Shown here: piece by piece, positions 33,105-41,729 of the stretch
How the letters are laid out: each line of letters starts with the position of its first letter
Numbering within the stretch: position 1 is the stretch's first letter
DNA from: Verrucomicrobiota bacterium
GTDB lineage: Bacteria > Verrucomicrobiota > Verrucomicrobiia > Opitutales > Opitutaceae
NCBI GenBank assembly: GCA_023446735.1
Contig: JAEXPQ010000163.1
Location: 1-49,725 of the forward strand
Direction of reading: 5' to 3'
DNA length: 49,725 nt
Position numbers and translations under genes: made by a program
The notes under the pieces: generated by a model
The model's input: only the letters and a program-made list of their open reading frames with translations
Databases searched by the model: none
What the model was told of the DNA's origin: nothing

Positions 33105-34019
33105 CTAAAATTGCGAGTGCCGCTGCTTGAGCAGTTCGCTGGGCGCGAAGCCGTAGTAACGCCTAAAATACCGGTCGAGATGGCTTTGGTCGCAGAAGCC
33201 GACTTCAAGAGCGGCGTCGGCCACGCGGAAGTTGCCGGTGCGCAGATAGTCGTGGGCGCGCTCGACGCGGGCGCGGATCACGAACTTGTGCGGCGAGAGC
33301 CCGGTGGTGCTCTTGAACTTCCGGATGAAGTGGCAGGTGCTCAGGCCAACCAGCGCCGCTATTTTCTCCACCGGAAAGTTCTCGCTCAGGTGCGCTTCGA
33401 CGTAATCAGCCACCAGCTTCAGCTGGATCGGAGAGAGCGTGTTGCCACCAGTCGGTCTCCGCCCGTTTCGATGCGGGGCGTTGAAGACGTGCGCAGCGAG
33501 CAAGACCCCGAGCGCGTTCAGGTAGGGTGTTGGATGCTTGGCTGGCGTCGTTGTGACGTCGCGCAAGGCCGTGGCAATGCCCCAGAGGGCGATATCGCCT
33601 TTCGCGAGAGTCGCGAAGTCGTGCACCTCGATGGTGTTGGTTGGGGCCGTTGGGTATTCACCGAGGATGTGTCGAGTCACACGGATGATCGCGACATTGC
33701 CGGCCTGAGACCAGCGGAGGGCATGCGGGCACCGCGCGCCGATCACACAGAGATCACGGACGCCGAAGCTCCGTTCCTCTTTGCGCGGGGAGTTGGGAGG
33801 CCAGATGACCTCGCCCACGGCTGTGTCGAACGGCAGGATGATCTCCGCGTGGAGATGCGCCCCAAGGATCCAGTCAGTTGTGGGCTGATGGGCGATGGCT
33901 ACCGTGATTGCGTCGTGTGCCGTCGGTTCGCGCGTCGGCGCGAGCACGCTGCGGGCCTTTCCGGCCTTGGCTTGCTTTGCTGGTCCCGACCCCGCTGAGG
34001 AAACGGCATTCTCGCGCAT
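33105..34019 (-). CDS. AraC-family transcriptional regulator
   Basis: A 304-residue regulator. The C-terminal two-HTH AraC DNA-binding domain (about 205-300) is clear: YVEAHLSENFPVEKIAALVG, STCHFIRKFKSTTGLSPHKF and VADAALEVGFCDQSHLDRYF. The N-terminal 190 residues look like a cupin-type sensor (LHAEIILPFDTAVGEVIWPP; SQAGNVAIIRVTRHILG), so a small molecule may control it. It lies directly upstream of the pilin gene on the same strand, about 130 bases apart, between two transfer operons. Either regulates conjugation or is a passenger; the position favours the former. Confidence 0.88.
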   Translation of the reverse strand: MRENAVSSAGSGPAKQAKAGKARSVLAPTREPTAHDAITVAIAHQPTTDWILGAHLHAEIILPFDTAVGEVIWPPNSPRKEERSFGVRDLCVIGARCPHALRWSQAGNVAIIRVTRHILGEYPTAPTNTIEVHDFATLAKGDIALWGIATALRDVTTTPAKHPTPYLNALGVLLAAHVFNAPHRNGRRPTGGNTLSPIQLKLVADYVEAHLSENFPVEKIAALVGLSTCHFIRKFKSTTGLSPHKFVIRARVERAHDYLRTGNFRVADAALEVGFCDQSHLDRYFRRYYGFAPSELLKQRHSQF

Positions 34020-34024
34020 TCAGA

Positions 34025-34059
34025 CAAAACCCGCGCCGCAACGGAATGCGGGGGTTTTG
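34025..34059. terminator. Stem-loop upstream of the AraC-type gene
   Basis: An imperfect stem (CAAAACCCGC / GCGGGGGTTTTG) with T or A runs built into its arms, typical of bidirectional terminators. It lies directly upstream of the AraC-family start. The rest of 34060-34248 holds no gene that I can see. Confidence 0.4.
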
Positions 34060-34248
34060 CCGAAGCCTAACGGGGAGCGCGGGTAGCGACTTGGACGGTA
34101 TTGACGGAAGTCAGAACAGAATTGCTATTTGCCGGAATAGAATAGGCGCAGCGCCCTGCCGGGCGGCTGCGTCGAATCCTCATCCACGTTCCTAATTTTG
34201 ACCCGAGTTTAGGCCTCCTTCCGCGGCGGCGTCGTGTGTTTCGTGATG

Positions 34249-34290
34249 AAAAAGAAGTCCCCCGGGGGCGCTAAGCGCACAGCCCGGGGG
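34249..34290 (-). terminator. Rho-independent terminator after the relaxase operon
   Basis: On the minus strand CCCCCGGG pairs with CCCGGGGG, followed by ACTTCTTTTTC. It lies about 70 bases after the stop of the ClpB-like gene and ends the relaxase-coupling protein-AAA+ operon. Confidence 0.75.
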
Positions 34291-34358
34291 AGGCGGGTGG
34301 ATGGGAGAACTGGCGCGTGTCCGTTTCCCAATGCAGACGCAAGAGTGAGTCGCGTCGA

Positions 34359-35339
34359 TCATCGGATGTTCGCGACGGTGGCGGGCGCGACCGAGGAGGT
34401 CGCGCAGTTTGGCGTGAGCGACAGGTGCTCACCGTCGTGCGACACCGTGAGGGTTCCACTACCGGCATCCCCCCGTAGCAGGCTCTGGGTCACGGCGTCC
34501 TGAAGGTACCGCTCAACGGCGGCGCGCATCGGGCGTGCCCCGAGTGTTTTGTGGAAACCGCGCCGAATCAGGAATTCGACGGCCGCGGGCGTTGGTTCGA
34601 CCGGAAAGCCGAGGCGGTGAAGTCGAAGCTGCTCACGTGCGATCATCAGCTCACAGATCTCCCGCTGGGTTTCGAAGGGCAACCGGGCGAAGACGATCTT
34701 CTCGGTGATGCGTCCGACCAACTCCGGCCGTAGTTGCTGGCCGACCCGGTTGAGGACCGTGCGCTCGACCGTTGCCATCGGCGCCGAGGTCATGCGCATC
34801 ACTTCGCCTGACCCGATGTTGCTGGTGAAGACGACGTAGAAGCGGGACAAGTTTTTCCGCTCCCCGGAGGCGAGGGTGATGCTGGCGTCGTCGAGAATCT
34901 GGAGAAACAGATCCAACACCAGCGGGTGCGCCTTCTCGATTTCATCGAAGAGCAACGTGCCTTCTTCGACGCCGAGCAAGGCGCGCCCGAGCAGGCCAAT
35001 CTCGTCGGTGGACTGGCCGATCAGTTTCTCGACCGACGCTTGGTTCTGGTATTCCGACATGTCGAACCGCACCGGCTTCCAGCCTTCGAACAGGTGCGCG
35101 GTGAACACCTGTGTCAGCTCCGTCTTGCCGACGCCGGTCGGGCCGACGAACAGGAACGAGCCCTTCGGGCGGTCGGGATGAGCGAAACCCATCTCGCCGC
35201 GGACGAGCACGGAGACCACCCGCTCCATGAGATGGCCTTGGCCGCGGATGCTCGTTTCGAGACAGGTGCGGAGCACGCGGAGGCGGTCCATGGTGGAGGC
35301 CGGTGCGTGGGTCGGAGAGACCGGGAGGGTCGTATTCAT
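34359..35339 (-). CDS. Stand-alone ClpA/ClpB D2-type AAA+ ATPase
   Basis: A 326-residue AAA+ protein that corresponds to the second ATPase ring (D2) of ClpA/ClpB: IRGQGHLMERVVSVLVRG, Walker A GPTGVGKT (66-73), DMSEYQNQASVEKLIGQ, Walker B LLFDEIEKAHP (about 129-139), sensor 1 FTSNIG and arginine-finger region LRPELVGRI, with a sensor-2 helix (GARPMRAAVERYLQDAV). It lacks the N domain, D1 ring and middle domain, and I see no ClpP-binding loop, so it is not a protease partner. It lies 5 bases after the coupling-protein gene in the relaxase operon, so it probably remodels a transfer protein. Confidence 0.88.
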   Translation of the reverse strand: MNTTLPVSPTHAPASTMDRLRVLRTCLETSIRGQGHLMERVVSVLVRGEMGFAHPDRPKGSFLFVGPTGVGKTELTQVFTAHLFEGWKPVRFDMSEYQNQASVEKLIGQSTDEIGLLGRALLGVEEGTLLFDEIEKAHPLVLDLFLQILDDASITLASGERKNLSRFYVVFTSNIGSGEVMRMTSAPMATVERTVLNRVGQQLRPELVGRITEKIVFARLPFETQREICELMIAREQLRLHRLGFPVEPTPAAVEFLIRRGFHKTLGARPMRAAVERYLQDAVTQSLLRGDAGSGTLTVSHDGEHLSLTPNCATSSVAPATVANIR

Positions 35340-35344
35340 GGGAT

Positions 35345-36817
35345 TCAGCTTCCGGAGCGGTGCCAGGCGGGTGTTTGTCCGTCCGTGCCGAGGGGCGGAA
35401 TGAAGGTACGGCGAAAGCCGAAGTCGCAGTGCTGCACCACCGCCTGAAAGCGCCGCAGCCGCCGGAACTCATACGGTTCGATGTAGTAGCGGTCTTCCTC
35501 CGTGATCGAGCTGGTCCGCTTCCCCCCGGACCATCCGGTCGTCCGACGGCGGGACTTCCGCTTGCCGACGGTGTCGGCGGCGATCTTCGCCGAGTCCTCG
35601 TCGGCGGCGCAGAACGTGACGCGGTTCGCCATGTTCGCGATGAAGACCTTGGCCTTCTTCTCGTCGCCCATCGGCGGGATCAACGACGCGTACGATTGCG
35701 TTGCGGCCACGACCGTTGCGCGGGCCTCGCGGATCACGTCCACCACGTTGTAGTCGCTCATGCCGTCGTCGGACGCGGTCACGATCTTTTGCGCCTCGTC
35801 CGCCCAGAAGATGAGGAGGTTGTCGTTCGCACGTTCGGCCGCGGGCCGGTCGAAGCGGCGCAGCGCATGGGAGTAGAACGCCAGCTTCAGGAGGGTGTTC
35901 ACGTACCGGCGCTCGACGGCGAACCGCTGCGGCATCGCGACGCAGACGACCTTACCCCGGTCGATCTCCGCGAAATCGAAGGAGGACTTTGCCGGACAAA
36001 ATACCGCGGCGATGTCGGGGTCTGTGAACGGCTTCAGGTAGTTGGCGATGGTCGTCTTGACGCCGCCGAGCTGCTCCGCGGGTTGGGTGATGAAGGTCCC
36101 GTGATAGTGTTCGAGGAGCTGAGTGGCTTCGTCGGACGGGTCCTTTTCGAGCATCTCCATGGTTTCGGTCAGCAGCCACGGGATGGTCAGGAATTCGTAG
36201 GCGTTCTCCAACGTCACCGCTAGGCCGGCGCAACGCAGCGCGCGGAATGCGAACTCCATCTGCACCTGCGCCTGCATCCGGAAGAAGCTCTGTTCGGTCC
36301 GCTGCCCGAGGGCGGAGGCGACGTCGCAGATGATCTTCGCTTTCGCTGAGTAGGGTAGGTGCGGCAGATCGAGGAAGTTGAACCGATGCGTCGGCTGCCA
36401 ATCCGCGCCCGCGCCGTCCGGCCGCACCTGCAACAGCACGAGATCGGATCGCCGCCCGAGGTGGCCGAGCATCCCAGACAGTGTCTCCCAGTACACGCCT
36501 TTGTCGTCGACGCAGATGCCGCCCCAGTTCGGGCAATTGCGGGACACCTGCCAGAGCATGGTGTTGATCGCGGCGACCGTCTTGCCCGTGCCGACCTGAC
36601 CTGTGATCAGCCAGCCTCGGCAGAAGCTGAAGACGTCCCAGGTGTAGCCGCCAAGGCAGAGGATCGGTAGCGGGCGGGGACGCCGCCGGGCGGTCATCGC
36701 GCAGAACAACTGCCAACAGGCGAGCAAGCCGAACACGGTCGGCACGTATCGCACGCGGTGCCAGAGCACCAAGGCGAAGCCGGCGCTTCCCAAGGAGAGG
36801 AGCAGATTGACCACCAT
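35345..36817 (-). CDS. VirD4/TraD-like type IV coupling protein
   Basis: A 490-residue ATPase that brings the relaxase-DNA complex to the T4SS. Two short N-terminal hydrophobic stretches (MVVNLLLSLGSAGFALVLW; VPTVFGLLACWQLFCAM) anchor it. Walker A GQVGTGKT is at 73-80 and Walker B LLIFWADEAQK at about 333-343; the later TQSYASLIPPMG motif and a basic C-terminus fit VirD4/TrwB-like proteins. It is somewhat shorter than VirD4 (about 650). It lies between the small gene after the relaxase and the ClpB-like gene. Confidence 0.9.
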   Translation of the reverse strand: MVVNLLLSLGSAGFALVLWHRVRYVPTVFGLLACWQLFCAMTARRRPRPLPILCLGGYTWDVFSFCRGWLITGQVGTGKTVAAINTMLWQVSRNCPNWGGICVDDKGVYWETLSGMLGHLGRRSDLVLLQVRPDGAGADWQPTHRFNFLDLPHLPYSAKAKIICDVASALGQRTEQSFFRMQAQVQMEFAFRALRCAGLAVTLENAYEFLTIPWLLTETMEMLEKDPSDEATQLLEHYHGTFITQPAEQLGGVKTTIANYLKPFTDPDIAAVFCPAKSSFDFAEIDRGKVVCVAMPQRFAVERRYVNTLLKLAFYSHALRRFDRPAAERANDNLLIFWADEAQKIVTASDDGMSDYNVVDVIREARATVVAATQSYASLIPPMGDEKKAKVFIANMANRVTFCAADEDSAKIAADTVGKRKSRRRTTGWSGGKRTSSITEEDRYYIEPYEFRRLRRFQAVVQHCDFGFRRTFIPPLGTDGQTPAWHRSGS

Positions 36818-36905
36818 GACACACCGCCGCGCGGGGGCTTCGCAGCGAACACGGCGTGATGGTGCCCGAGTTTCGTCATGGAGACTTGGACGAAAATGCC
36901 GAGAA

Positions 36906-37301
36906 TCAGGATGTCTCTGTGCCGGCGACTGGCCGGTCCGTTTGCTTGTGGACGGTCACTTTCTCGACCGCCGGTTCGTTCTCGCCGGCTAGGAGCGCCG
37001 CACCGGGCGGCAGTTCTCGAATTGAGCCCAGGCGAAGCGCGGAGATCTCCGGCAACAGCAGGCCGAGGCGCGCGCCTTCGACGACGATCTCCAACTCGCC
37101 GAAGACGATGCGCAGGATTTCCGGTGTGCTCCTGCCATCGTGTTCGAAGCGGGTGAGGCAGGACCAGGGGAAGTGCCAGCTGCGCTTTCGCCAACTCACG
37201 ACAGCAAGAGTGTGCACCGGTTTGTCGATTGGCGTTCGACGGATGAAGCCACGGAGGGCAGTACCGCGTTGTTCCACCAGGGATTTTTGCAGCGTGCTCA
37301 T
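36906..37301 (-). CDS. Hypothetical protein coupled to the relaxase
   Basis: A 131-residue soluble protein starting MSTLQKSLVEQRGTALRGFI, with strands and a central FGELEIVVEGARLGLLLPEI. I recognise no family. Its ATG overlaps the relaxase stop (ATGA, 37298-37301), so it is made together with the relaxase. A relaxosome accessory role is possible but not shown. An 88-base gap separates it from the coupling protein. Confidence 0.7.
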   Translation of the reverse strand: MSTLQKSLVEQRGTALRGFIRRTPIDKPVHTLAVVSWRKRSWHFPWSCLTRFEHDGRSTPEILRIVFGELEIVVEGARLGLLLPEISALRLGSIRELPPGAALLAGENEPAVEKVTVHKQTDRPVAGTETS

Positions 37302-40096
37302 GGGGCGATTCGTTGGGGCTTCTGGTTTTCGATGCTGCGAAGTGCCGCGAGGCGCTGGTGGTGCGCGCGATCATGGCGACCGTGGCTGTTCTCGGCAGAA
37401 GGACGCGGTACGAGATCGAGGGCCAAATCTCTCCCGCCTTGACGGGCGACTGCGGCACGCAAGGCCGCCTTGTCTTCAGTGAAGACCACGACGCGGCGTC
37501 GGCCGCGCGAAATCGTCACGTACCATTGTTCTGCGGTCGTGGCCGCACGGCATCCGGAGTCGGCGAACAGGACCGTATCGACTGTTTTGCCCTGGGAGCC
37601 GTAGGACGTGACCGCGTAGCCTCGATTGAAGAGGCGTTGGGACGCAGACAGGGTTTTTCGCTGACCACGCGTGTCCTCGACCTCGACGGCGCCGTCAGCA
37701 TGGACACCGCGAACCGTGACGAGTTCGCCGTTGGTGAGCGAATGCCCCTCCGCCGACCGGCCGTTGAACTTCAATTGCAGCCGATCTCCAGCGGCGACCT
37801 CCAACTCCCGTGGCTCGGCGAGCAGGAGTCGACTGGCATGCGCGAAGCCCACGAGGGTCGGGCGGCCGTTGCTTTCCAGCAGGACGCCGCGGTCGTTGGC
37901 GCCGAGTACCGTGCAGCATTCGCCGCGTTGGTGTTTCCCGTAGGGTTTCTGGAAGTAGGCGATCAGGCCGGGACGGTAGGCTGCGGGATCCTGCTTCTCG
38001 GCTTCTGTTAGGTCGACCGCCTGCAATGCGGTGACGTTCTGTCCGGCGCCGATCTCCCCGCGCTCACGGAGCGCCGCCCGCACGGACCCGTTCACGGCCA
38101 TCACCTCGCTCCACGTTTGGGCGACAACGAGTGGCACCTCGTTGCGTTCGAGCGCGGCAAGGTATTCGGCGCAGAGGAGCGCGTGGCGCTCTTTCGCGGG
38201 GGCTTCACGGAGGCAACCGGAGCGATCGAGCAGGTCGAAGGACTCGACGGTGTTGCCGCTCGACGCGGCCTTTACCGCCCGACGGTAGCTGCGGATCGCG
38301 GCCTGTTCGGCACGGGAGCGGGCGAGGGCTGGATTCTGGCGTCGGATTTCGCGGAGCACGGCGGGTTTCAGGCCGGCCTTCTTTTCGATGGCCCGGAGAA
38401 TGTCGGAGGCCTCGACCGGGCCATGCTGGCGAGTGTCGCCGGAAAGAATCAGGCGCCCACCGCGGGACTGCACGAGCGCCGTCAACTCGCTGAGTTGTTT
38501 GCCGCCGACCTGTCCGGCCTCGTCCACGAGCACGGCCGCGCGGGGCGGTACACCTTTGGTTTCCAGACAGTGCGCGAGGGTCACCGCTTCGACTCCGTTT
38601 TCGGTCAGGTCGGTCGCCTGTTGCCGCTGTGGCGCCACGGTAATGACCGGGCGGCCGGCGGCACGCAGGCCGGTGACCACCTCCCGCAAGGTGAAGCTCT
38701 TGCCGGTGCCGGCCGAACCGCGGAACAGCGTGATGAAGTCCGGGCTCTTCAGGATGTGGTCAACGGCCCGGCGTTGTTCCGCGGAAAGCGTGGCGGCCGG
38801 TTGGTAGTTCGGATTGAGCGGATGGTGCATCCGCTGCCCGTCATGCGCGGCCACCACGACCGCCAGTTCGCGCTGCAAGGTCTCGCGGGAGGTCAAACGC
38901 CGGGTCCCGGGCTCGCGCACGTAGCTGTGGCGACCGATTTCGGTACGCAAAGCTTCGAGGTCGAAATTCTGACCGCGACCGCGGCTCAACGCAGCCGACA
39001 GGATCTCGTAGTCGTTCACGACCGCCCGACGTTCGAACAAGTGGGCGTTCGCCCAGACGACGAGCGACGGCACTTCGGCCGGAAAAGAACCGCAGGGCGG
39101 CCGATGTTGGAGCGACGCCAGGGCTTTCTGTTCGTCGGGCGACAACTGTCCGCGCCAGTTCGAGCGCAAGCGGTCGGCTGTGGAGTCGGCTTGTTTGCGA
39201 CGCCGTTTCGACTGAGCGATCTGCTGGCGGAGCGCGGCGACGTTTCCGAGATCGCCGGTCGCCGCGACTTGGCGCGCGGCCTCGGCTTCGATCTGCTCAT
39301 GGCGTTTCGAGAACTTCGCGAGGACCGAGGCCGGGACGCCTTTGATTTCGAAGTTCCGACGGCTGCCTTCGACATCGTAGCCCAAGGCGCGGAGCCCTTT
39401 CGCCATTTCGTGAAAGTACAGGTTTTCGGCGAACTTCTGGGCACGGTACATGCCGGTTGCGTGCAGTGCCTTCCATCGTTGCTCGGCGGCATCGAAGGTT
39501 GCGTTGAAGACTACGCAATGTGTGTGCAGGTGTGGATCGAGTTCCCGACTGGTGTCGTGACGAAAGCAGGCGGTGACGACGTTGCCGGTGACCCGTTCGG
39601 AGTTCTGCTTGGCGGTGCGGACGCGGGTTTCGGCGAAGGCCTCCAGTTCGGTCATCGCGGTTCGGACTGCCCGGTTGTGGAGATCGACGATTCGCTGGTC
39701 TTGGTACAGGGCGACCACCGAGACGCTTTTCGGCGGACTGATCGTGAAGTCGTAGAAGATGCGTCGGTTTGGCTCATGCTTCTGGCCTTCGAAGCGGGTC
39801 GTGTTCTTGCGCGCCGTGAGCCGTTCGCCGGTTCGCGGATCGTGCCCGGCACACAAGGCGAGGAACTCCTTCTCGGCCACGGCTCCCGTCAGTCCCAGTT
39901 GCGCGGCACCATGGCCGAGCCATTCACCGGTCACCGTGTGTCCGGCCGCGTAATAGTCTCCGACGCAGAGATGCTCCCGGAAATACTCGCGAGCGTTCGC
40001 GAGGTTCAATTGGACCTTGGGCCGGATCATCGCACGTGCGAGTTCCGACCGAGTCCGGGCTTCCATTTCCGAAACGAATTCTCGTTTCGCTGCCAT
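37298..40096 (-). CDS. MobF (TrwC-like) conjugative relaxase-helicase
   Basis: A 932-residue relaxase that nicks the transfer origin and unwinds the strand. The TrwC start is recognisable (AREYFREHLCVGDYYAAG): catalytic tyrosines correspond to Y38 and Y48/Y49, and the metal-binding histidines are H179 and the HLHTH group at 188-192 (LDPHLHTHCVVFN). ISPPKSVSV is also a family motif. The C-terminal SF1 helicase has GSAGTGKSFTL (459-469), LVDEAGQVG and the late TSYGSQGKTVDTV motif. I use the ATG at 40096 with an upstream GGAAAGG; a longer open frame reaching 40450 is low-complexity and lacks relaxase sequence. It is the first gene of its operon. Confidence 0.94.
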   Translation of the reverse strand: MAAKREFVSEMEARTRSELARAMIRPKVQLNLANAREYFREHLCVGDYYAAGHTVTGEWLGHGAAQLGLTGAVAEKEFLALCAGHDPRTGERLTARKNTTRFEGQKHEPNRRIFYDFTISPPKSVSVVALYQDQRIVDLHNRAVRTAMTELEAFAETRVRTAKQNSERVTGNVVTACFRHDTSRELDPHLHTHCVVFNATFDAAEQRWKALHATGMYRAQKFAENLYFHEMAKGLRALGYDVEGSRRNFEIKGVPASVLAKFSKRHEQIEAEAARQVAATGDLGNVAALRQQIAQSKRRRKQADSTADRLRSNWRGQLSPDEQKALASLQHRPPCGSFPAEVPSLVVWANAHLFERRAVVNDYEILSAALSRGRGQNFDLEALRTEIGRHSYVREPGTRRLTSRETLQRELAVVVAAHDGQRMHHPLNPNYQPAATLSAEQRRAVDHILKSPDFITLFRGSAGTGKSFTLREVVTGLRAAGRPVITVAPQRQQATDLTENGVEAVTLAHCLETKGVPPRAAVLVDEAGQVGGKQLSELTALVQSRGGRLILSGDTRQHGPVEASDILRAIEKKAGLKPAVLREIRRQNPALARSRAEQAAIRSYRRAVKAASSGNTVESFDLLDRSGCLREAPAKERHALLCAEYLAALERNEVPLVVAQTWSEVMAVNGSVRAALRERGEIGAGQNVTALQAVDLTEAEKQDPAAYRPGLIAYFQKPYGKHQRGECCTVLGANDRGVLLESNGRPTLVGFAHASRLLLAEPRELEVAAGDRLQLKFNGRSAEGHSLTNGELVTVRGVHADGAVEVEDTRGQRKTLSASQRLFNRGYAVTSYGSQGKTVDTVLFADSGCRAATTAEQWYVTISRGRRRVVVFTEDKAALRAAVARQGGRDLALDLVPRPSAENSHGRHDRAHHQRLAALRSIENQKPQRIAP

Positions 40097-40112
40097 GGGA
40101 ACACCTTTCCCC

Positions 40113-40128
40113 TTACCGAAATCGGTAA
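40113..40128. promoter_or_regulatory. Palindrome just upstream of the relaxase start
   Basis: TTACCGA and TCGGTAA form 7-bp arms around AA, ending 17 bases before the ATG at 40096. It could be an operator for the relaxase operon or an inverted repeat of the transfer origin. The 40129-40465 stretch contains no convincing gene and is where I would look for oriT. Confidence 0.45.
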
Positions 40129-40465
40129 CGCCTGAAATGCCGGGTGAGCAGGGACCATTTGCCCGAGGCGCCGGCGTCAACCGCGGCGGGCGCCGACAGG
40201 CACGGGCTTTGCGATTCTGGCGACTGGCGCCTTGCCCCGACGCTTCACGAAGCCGCGCCGGCCGCGCAGCCATCGGCCGGTGCGCCCTCGTGATGGAAGG
40301 GCGGTCACGCCCGGCACGCGCCCCGAGACTCGGGCGCGTTCGTCGCTGCGGGCCGCCGTCCGCCTCCGCTGGCCGACCGACGGCCCGCTGTGGCTCCCGG
40401 CCGGCCCTTGCTCCTACCGTCCCGAGACTCGTTGCGGGCCGAAGTGGCACAAGCCCGACGAGCGT
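40129..40465. other. Non-coding stretch upstream of the relaxase
   Basis: This 337-base G+C-rich stretch lies between the relaxase palindrome and the end of the gene at 40466. Open frames on both strands read as Arg/Pro/Ala-rich noise. MobF elements often carry oriT beside the relaxase gene, so oriT and the operon promoter may be here; I could not identify a nick site. Confidence 0.35.
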
Positions 40466-41110
40466 TCATTGCCCGGCACGCTGCCGGTGGAACCCGCATT
40501 GCTTTCGCAAAAAGCACTGCGCTTCGGTAAAACGCTCCTGCGGGATCAACAGATACGACGCGACGTTGAAGCACTCCTGCAGCATCGCATGGACGGCGGC
40601 ATAACGCGGACGCGCATCCCGACCGGCGAGGCGGTACGCCAATTCCGAAATGCGAGGCCGTAGCTGACTGCGCTGTGCGGCGGTCAAGTGCCGTGCATCC
40701 GGGGTGATCGAGTTCCGATGCACGACGCGTTCGGTGGTGACGATGTCGCGTCCGGCCACGTTCACCCGATTCAGCGTGCCGGTGACGTGCACCTCTTGTT
40801 CGGCAGTTGGTTGGCGTGCCGGCAGCGTCGCGGCCAGCACGTTGATCAGTTGCTGAAGGGCGACGTCGCCAGCGACACCGGCCGTAGCCGCTTCCTCCAC
40901 GAGGAGGGCTTTGCGCAGGGCCGATTCTGGCTTCGCGGTCGCGAGTTCGAGGGTCTTGGCGCCATCGGTGCCGGGACCGAATTTGTCGCGGAGGTAGGAC
41001 TTGGCCGCTTCATAGGCGTCCCGGATTGCCTCACCGGCGATGCCGACGAGGGGCTTTTTGAGGAGCCGTGCCGCCTGGAGGAGGGTGGAGATGATTGCCT
41101 CTGGTTGCAT
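40466..41110 (-). CDS. Putative adaptor: EAD-like helices plus ORF6C-like end
   Basis: A 214-residue protein with three parts. Residues 1-100 are helical (AYEAAKSYLRDKFG, ESALRKALLVEEAATAG, ALQQLINVLAATLPA), resembling the small helical domains that precede signalling modules in bacterial STAND/TIR neighbourhoods. The middle has a VNVAGRDIV segment reminiscent of amyloid-like RHIM/GDI linkers (VHVTGTLNRVNVAGRD). The last 60 residues (YAAVHAMLQECFNVASYLLI, PQERFTEAQCFL) look like the ORF6C-type domain of phage antirepressors. All three assignments are my recognition of patterns, not searches. It ends 370 bases before the relaxase gene. Confidence 0.6.
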   Translation of the reverse strand: MQPEAIISTLLQAARLLKKPLVGIAGEAIRDAYEAAKSYLRDKFGPGTDGAKTLELATAKPESALRKALLVEEAATAGVAGDVALQQLINVLAATLPARQPTAEQEVHVTGTLNRVNVAGRDIVTTERVVHRNSITPDARHLTAAQRSQLRPRISELAYRLAGRDARPRYAAVHAMLQECFNVASYLLIPQERFTEAQCFLRKQCGFHRQRAGQ

Positions 41111-41334
41111 TTCACCCGGTGCTGAGCGTCAACCGGACCTGAAGCGGCCAAGAGGTGCGGAGCCGGGGATGCTTGCGCTCCGACACGCCAGACGACCATC
41201 ATGGATCAGTTTCTCGCGCCCAACAGCGAGGCCGCGAGTGCGGTCAGCGACGACTGCCCTTCTGTCGCTACCGTCGTCGTAGCGAGCTTTCCGGTGCCGA
41301 GAAGTCCATCACGCACTATCCTCTAATTCTGTCC

Positions 41335-41604
41335 ATGCTCGAACATTTCACCAAAGCCGGGTTCCAGCTCAACCATGGGCCAGCCCCGATTCCTCCGAAG
41401 GAGTGGCGCCCCGTTTGCCCGAAATGCCACAGCATCAATACCAAGTTCTTGAAGACAAAGGGGGTTTGGCAGTGCTACGGGACGCGGGGCAAAAGGATCC
41501 CCATGGGCGCGTACAAGGCGGTGTGCGGCCATCAGTTCGCTGCCACGAATCCGGGGTTCCCGGCGAAGCACCGGTCCTTGGACGAAATCGACAGGGGCGC
41601 CTGA
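41335..41604 (+). CDS. Small zinc-ribbon protein
   Basis: An 89-residue protein from the ATG at 41335. A zinc ribbon is suggested by CPKCHSINTKF (two cysteines), WQCYG and AVCGHQF (cysteine and histidine). Nothing else is recognisable; it could bind nucleic acid or act as a small regulator. It is the only plus-strand gene in the right third of the ICE, so it has its own promoter. The open frame extends to 41155, but its upstream part is Arg-rich and unconvincing. Confidence 0.6.
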   Translation: MLEHFTKAGFQLNHGPAPIPPKEWRPVCPKCHSINTKFLKTKGVWQCYGTRGKRIPMGAYKAVCGHQFAATNPGFPAKHRSLDEIDRGA

Positions 41605-41729
41605 TCTAGCGAGGCGAGCAGGTGATCCAGTTGTGGGAAGCGCCGAGTCGCACCCGCCGATTCGGCGTCGTGCCCTGCTGGTTCCGGAGTGCCTTTTGCC
41701 TAGTTCGGCGGATGCGGTCTTGAAGGTGA

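Noticed and set aside
38117..40135. A 672-codon plus-strand open frame
   Set aside because: It is antisense to the relaxase, whose minus frame shows catalytic Tyr, HLHTH and helicase motifs.
37298..40450. Relaxase extended upstream to 40450
   Set aside because: The extra 118 residues are Arg/Pro/Ala low-complexity, and TrwC-like proteins begin close to their catalytic tyrosines; the ATG at 40096 fits and has a ribosome binding site.
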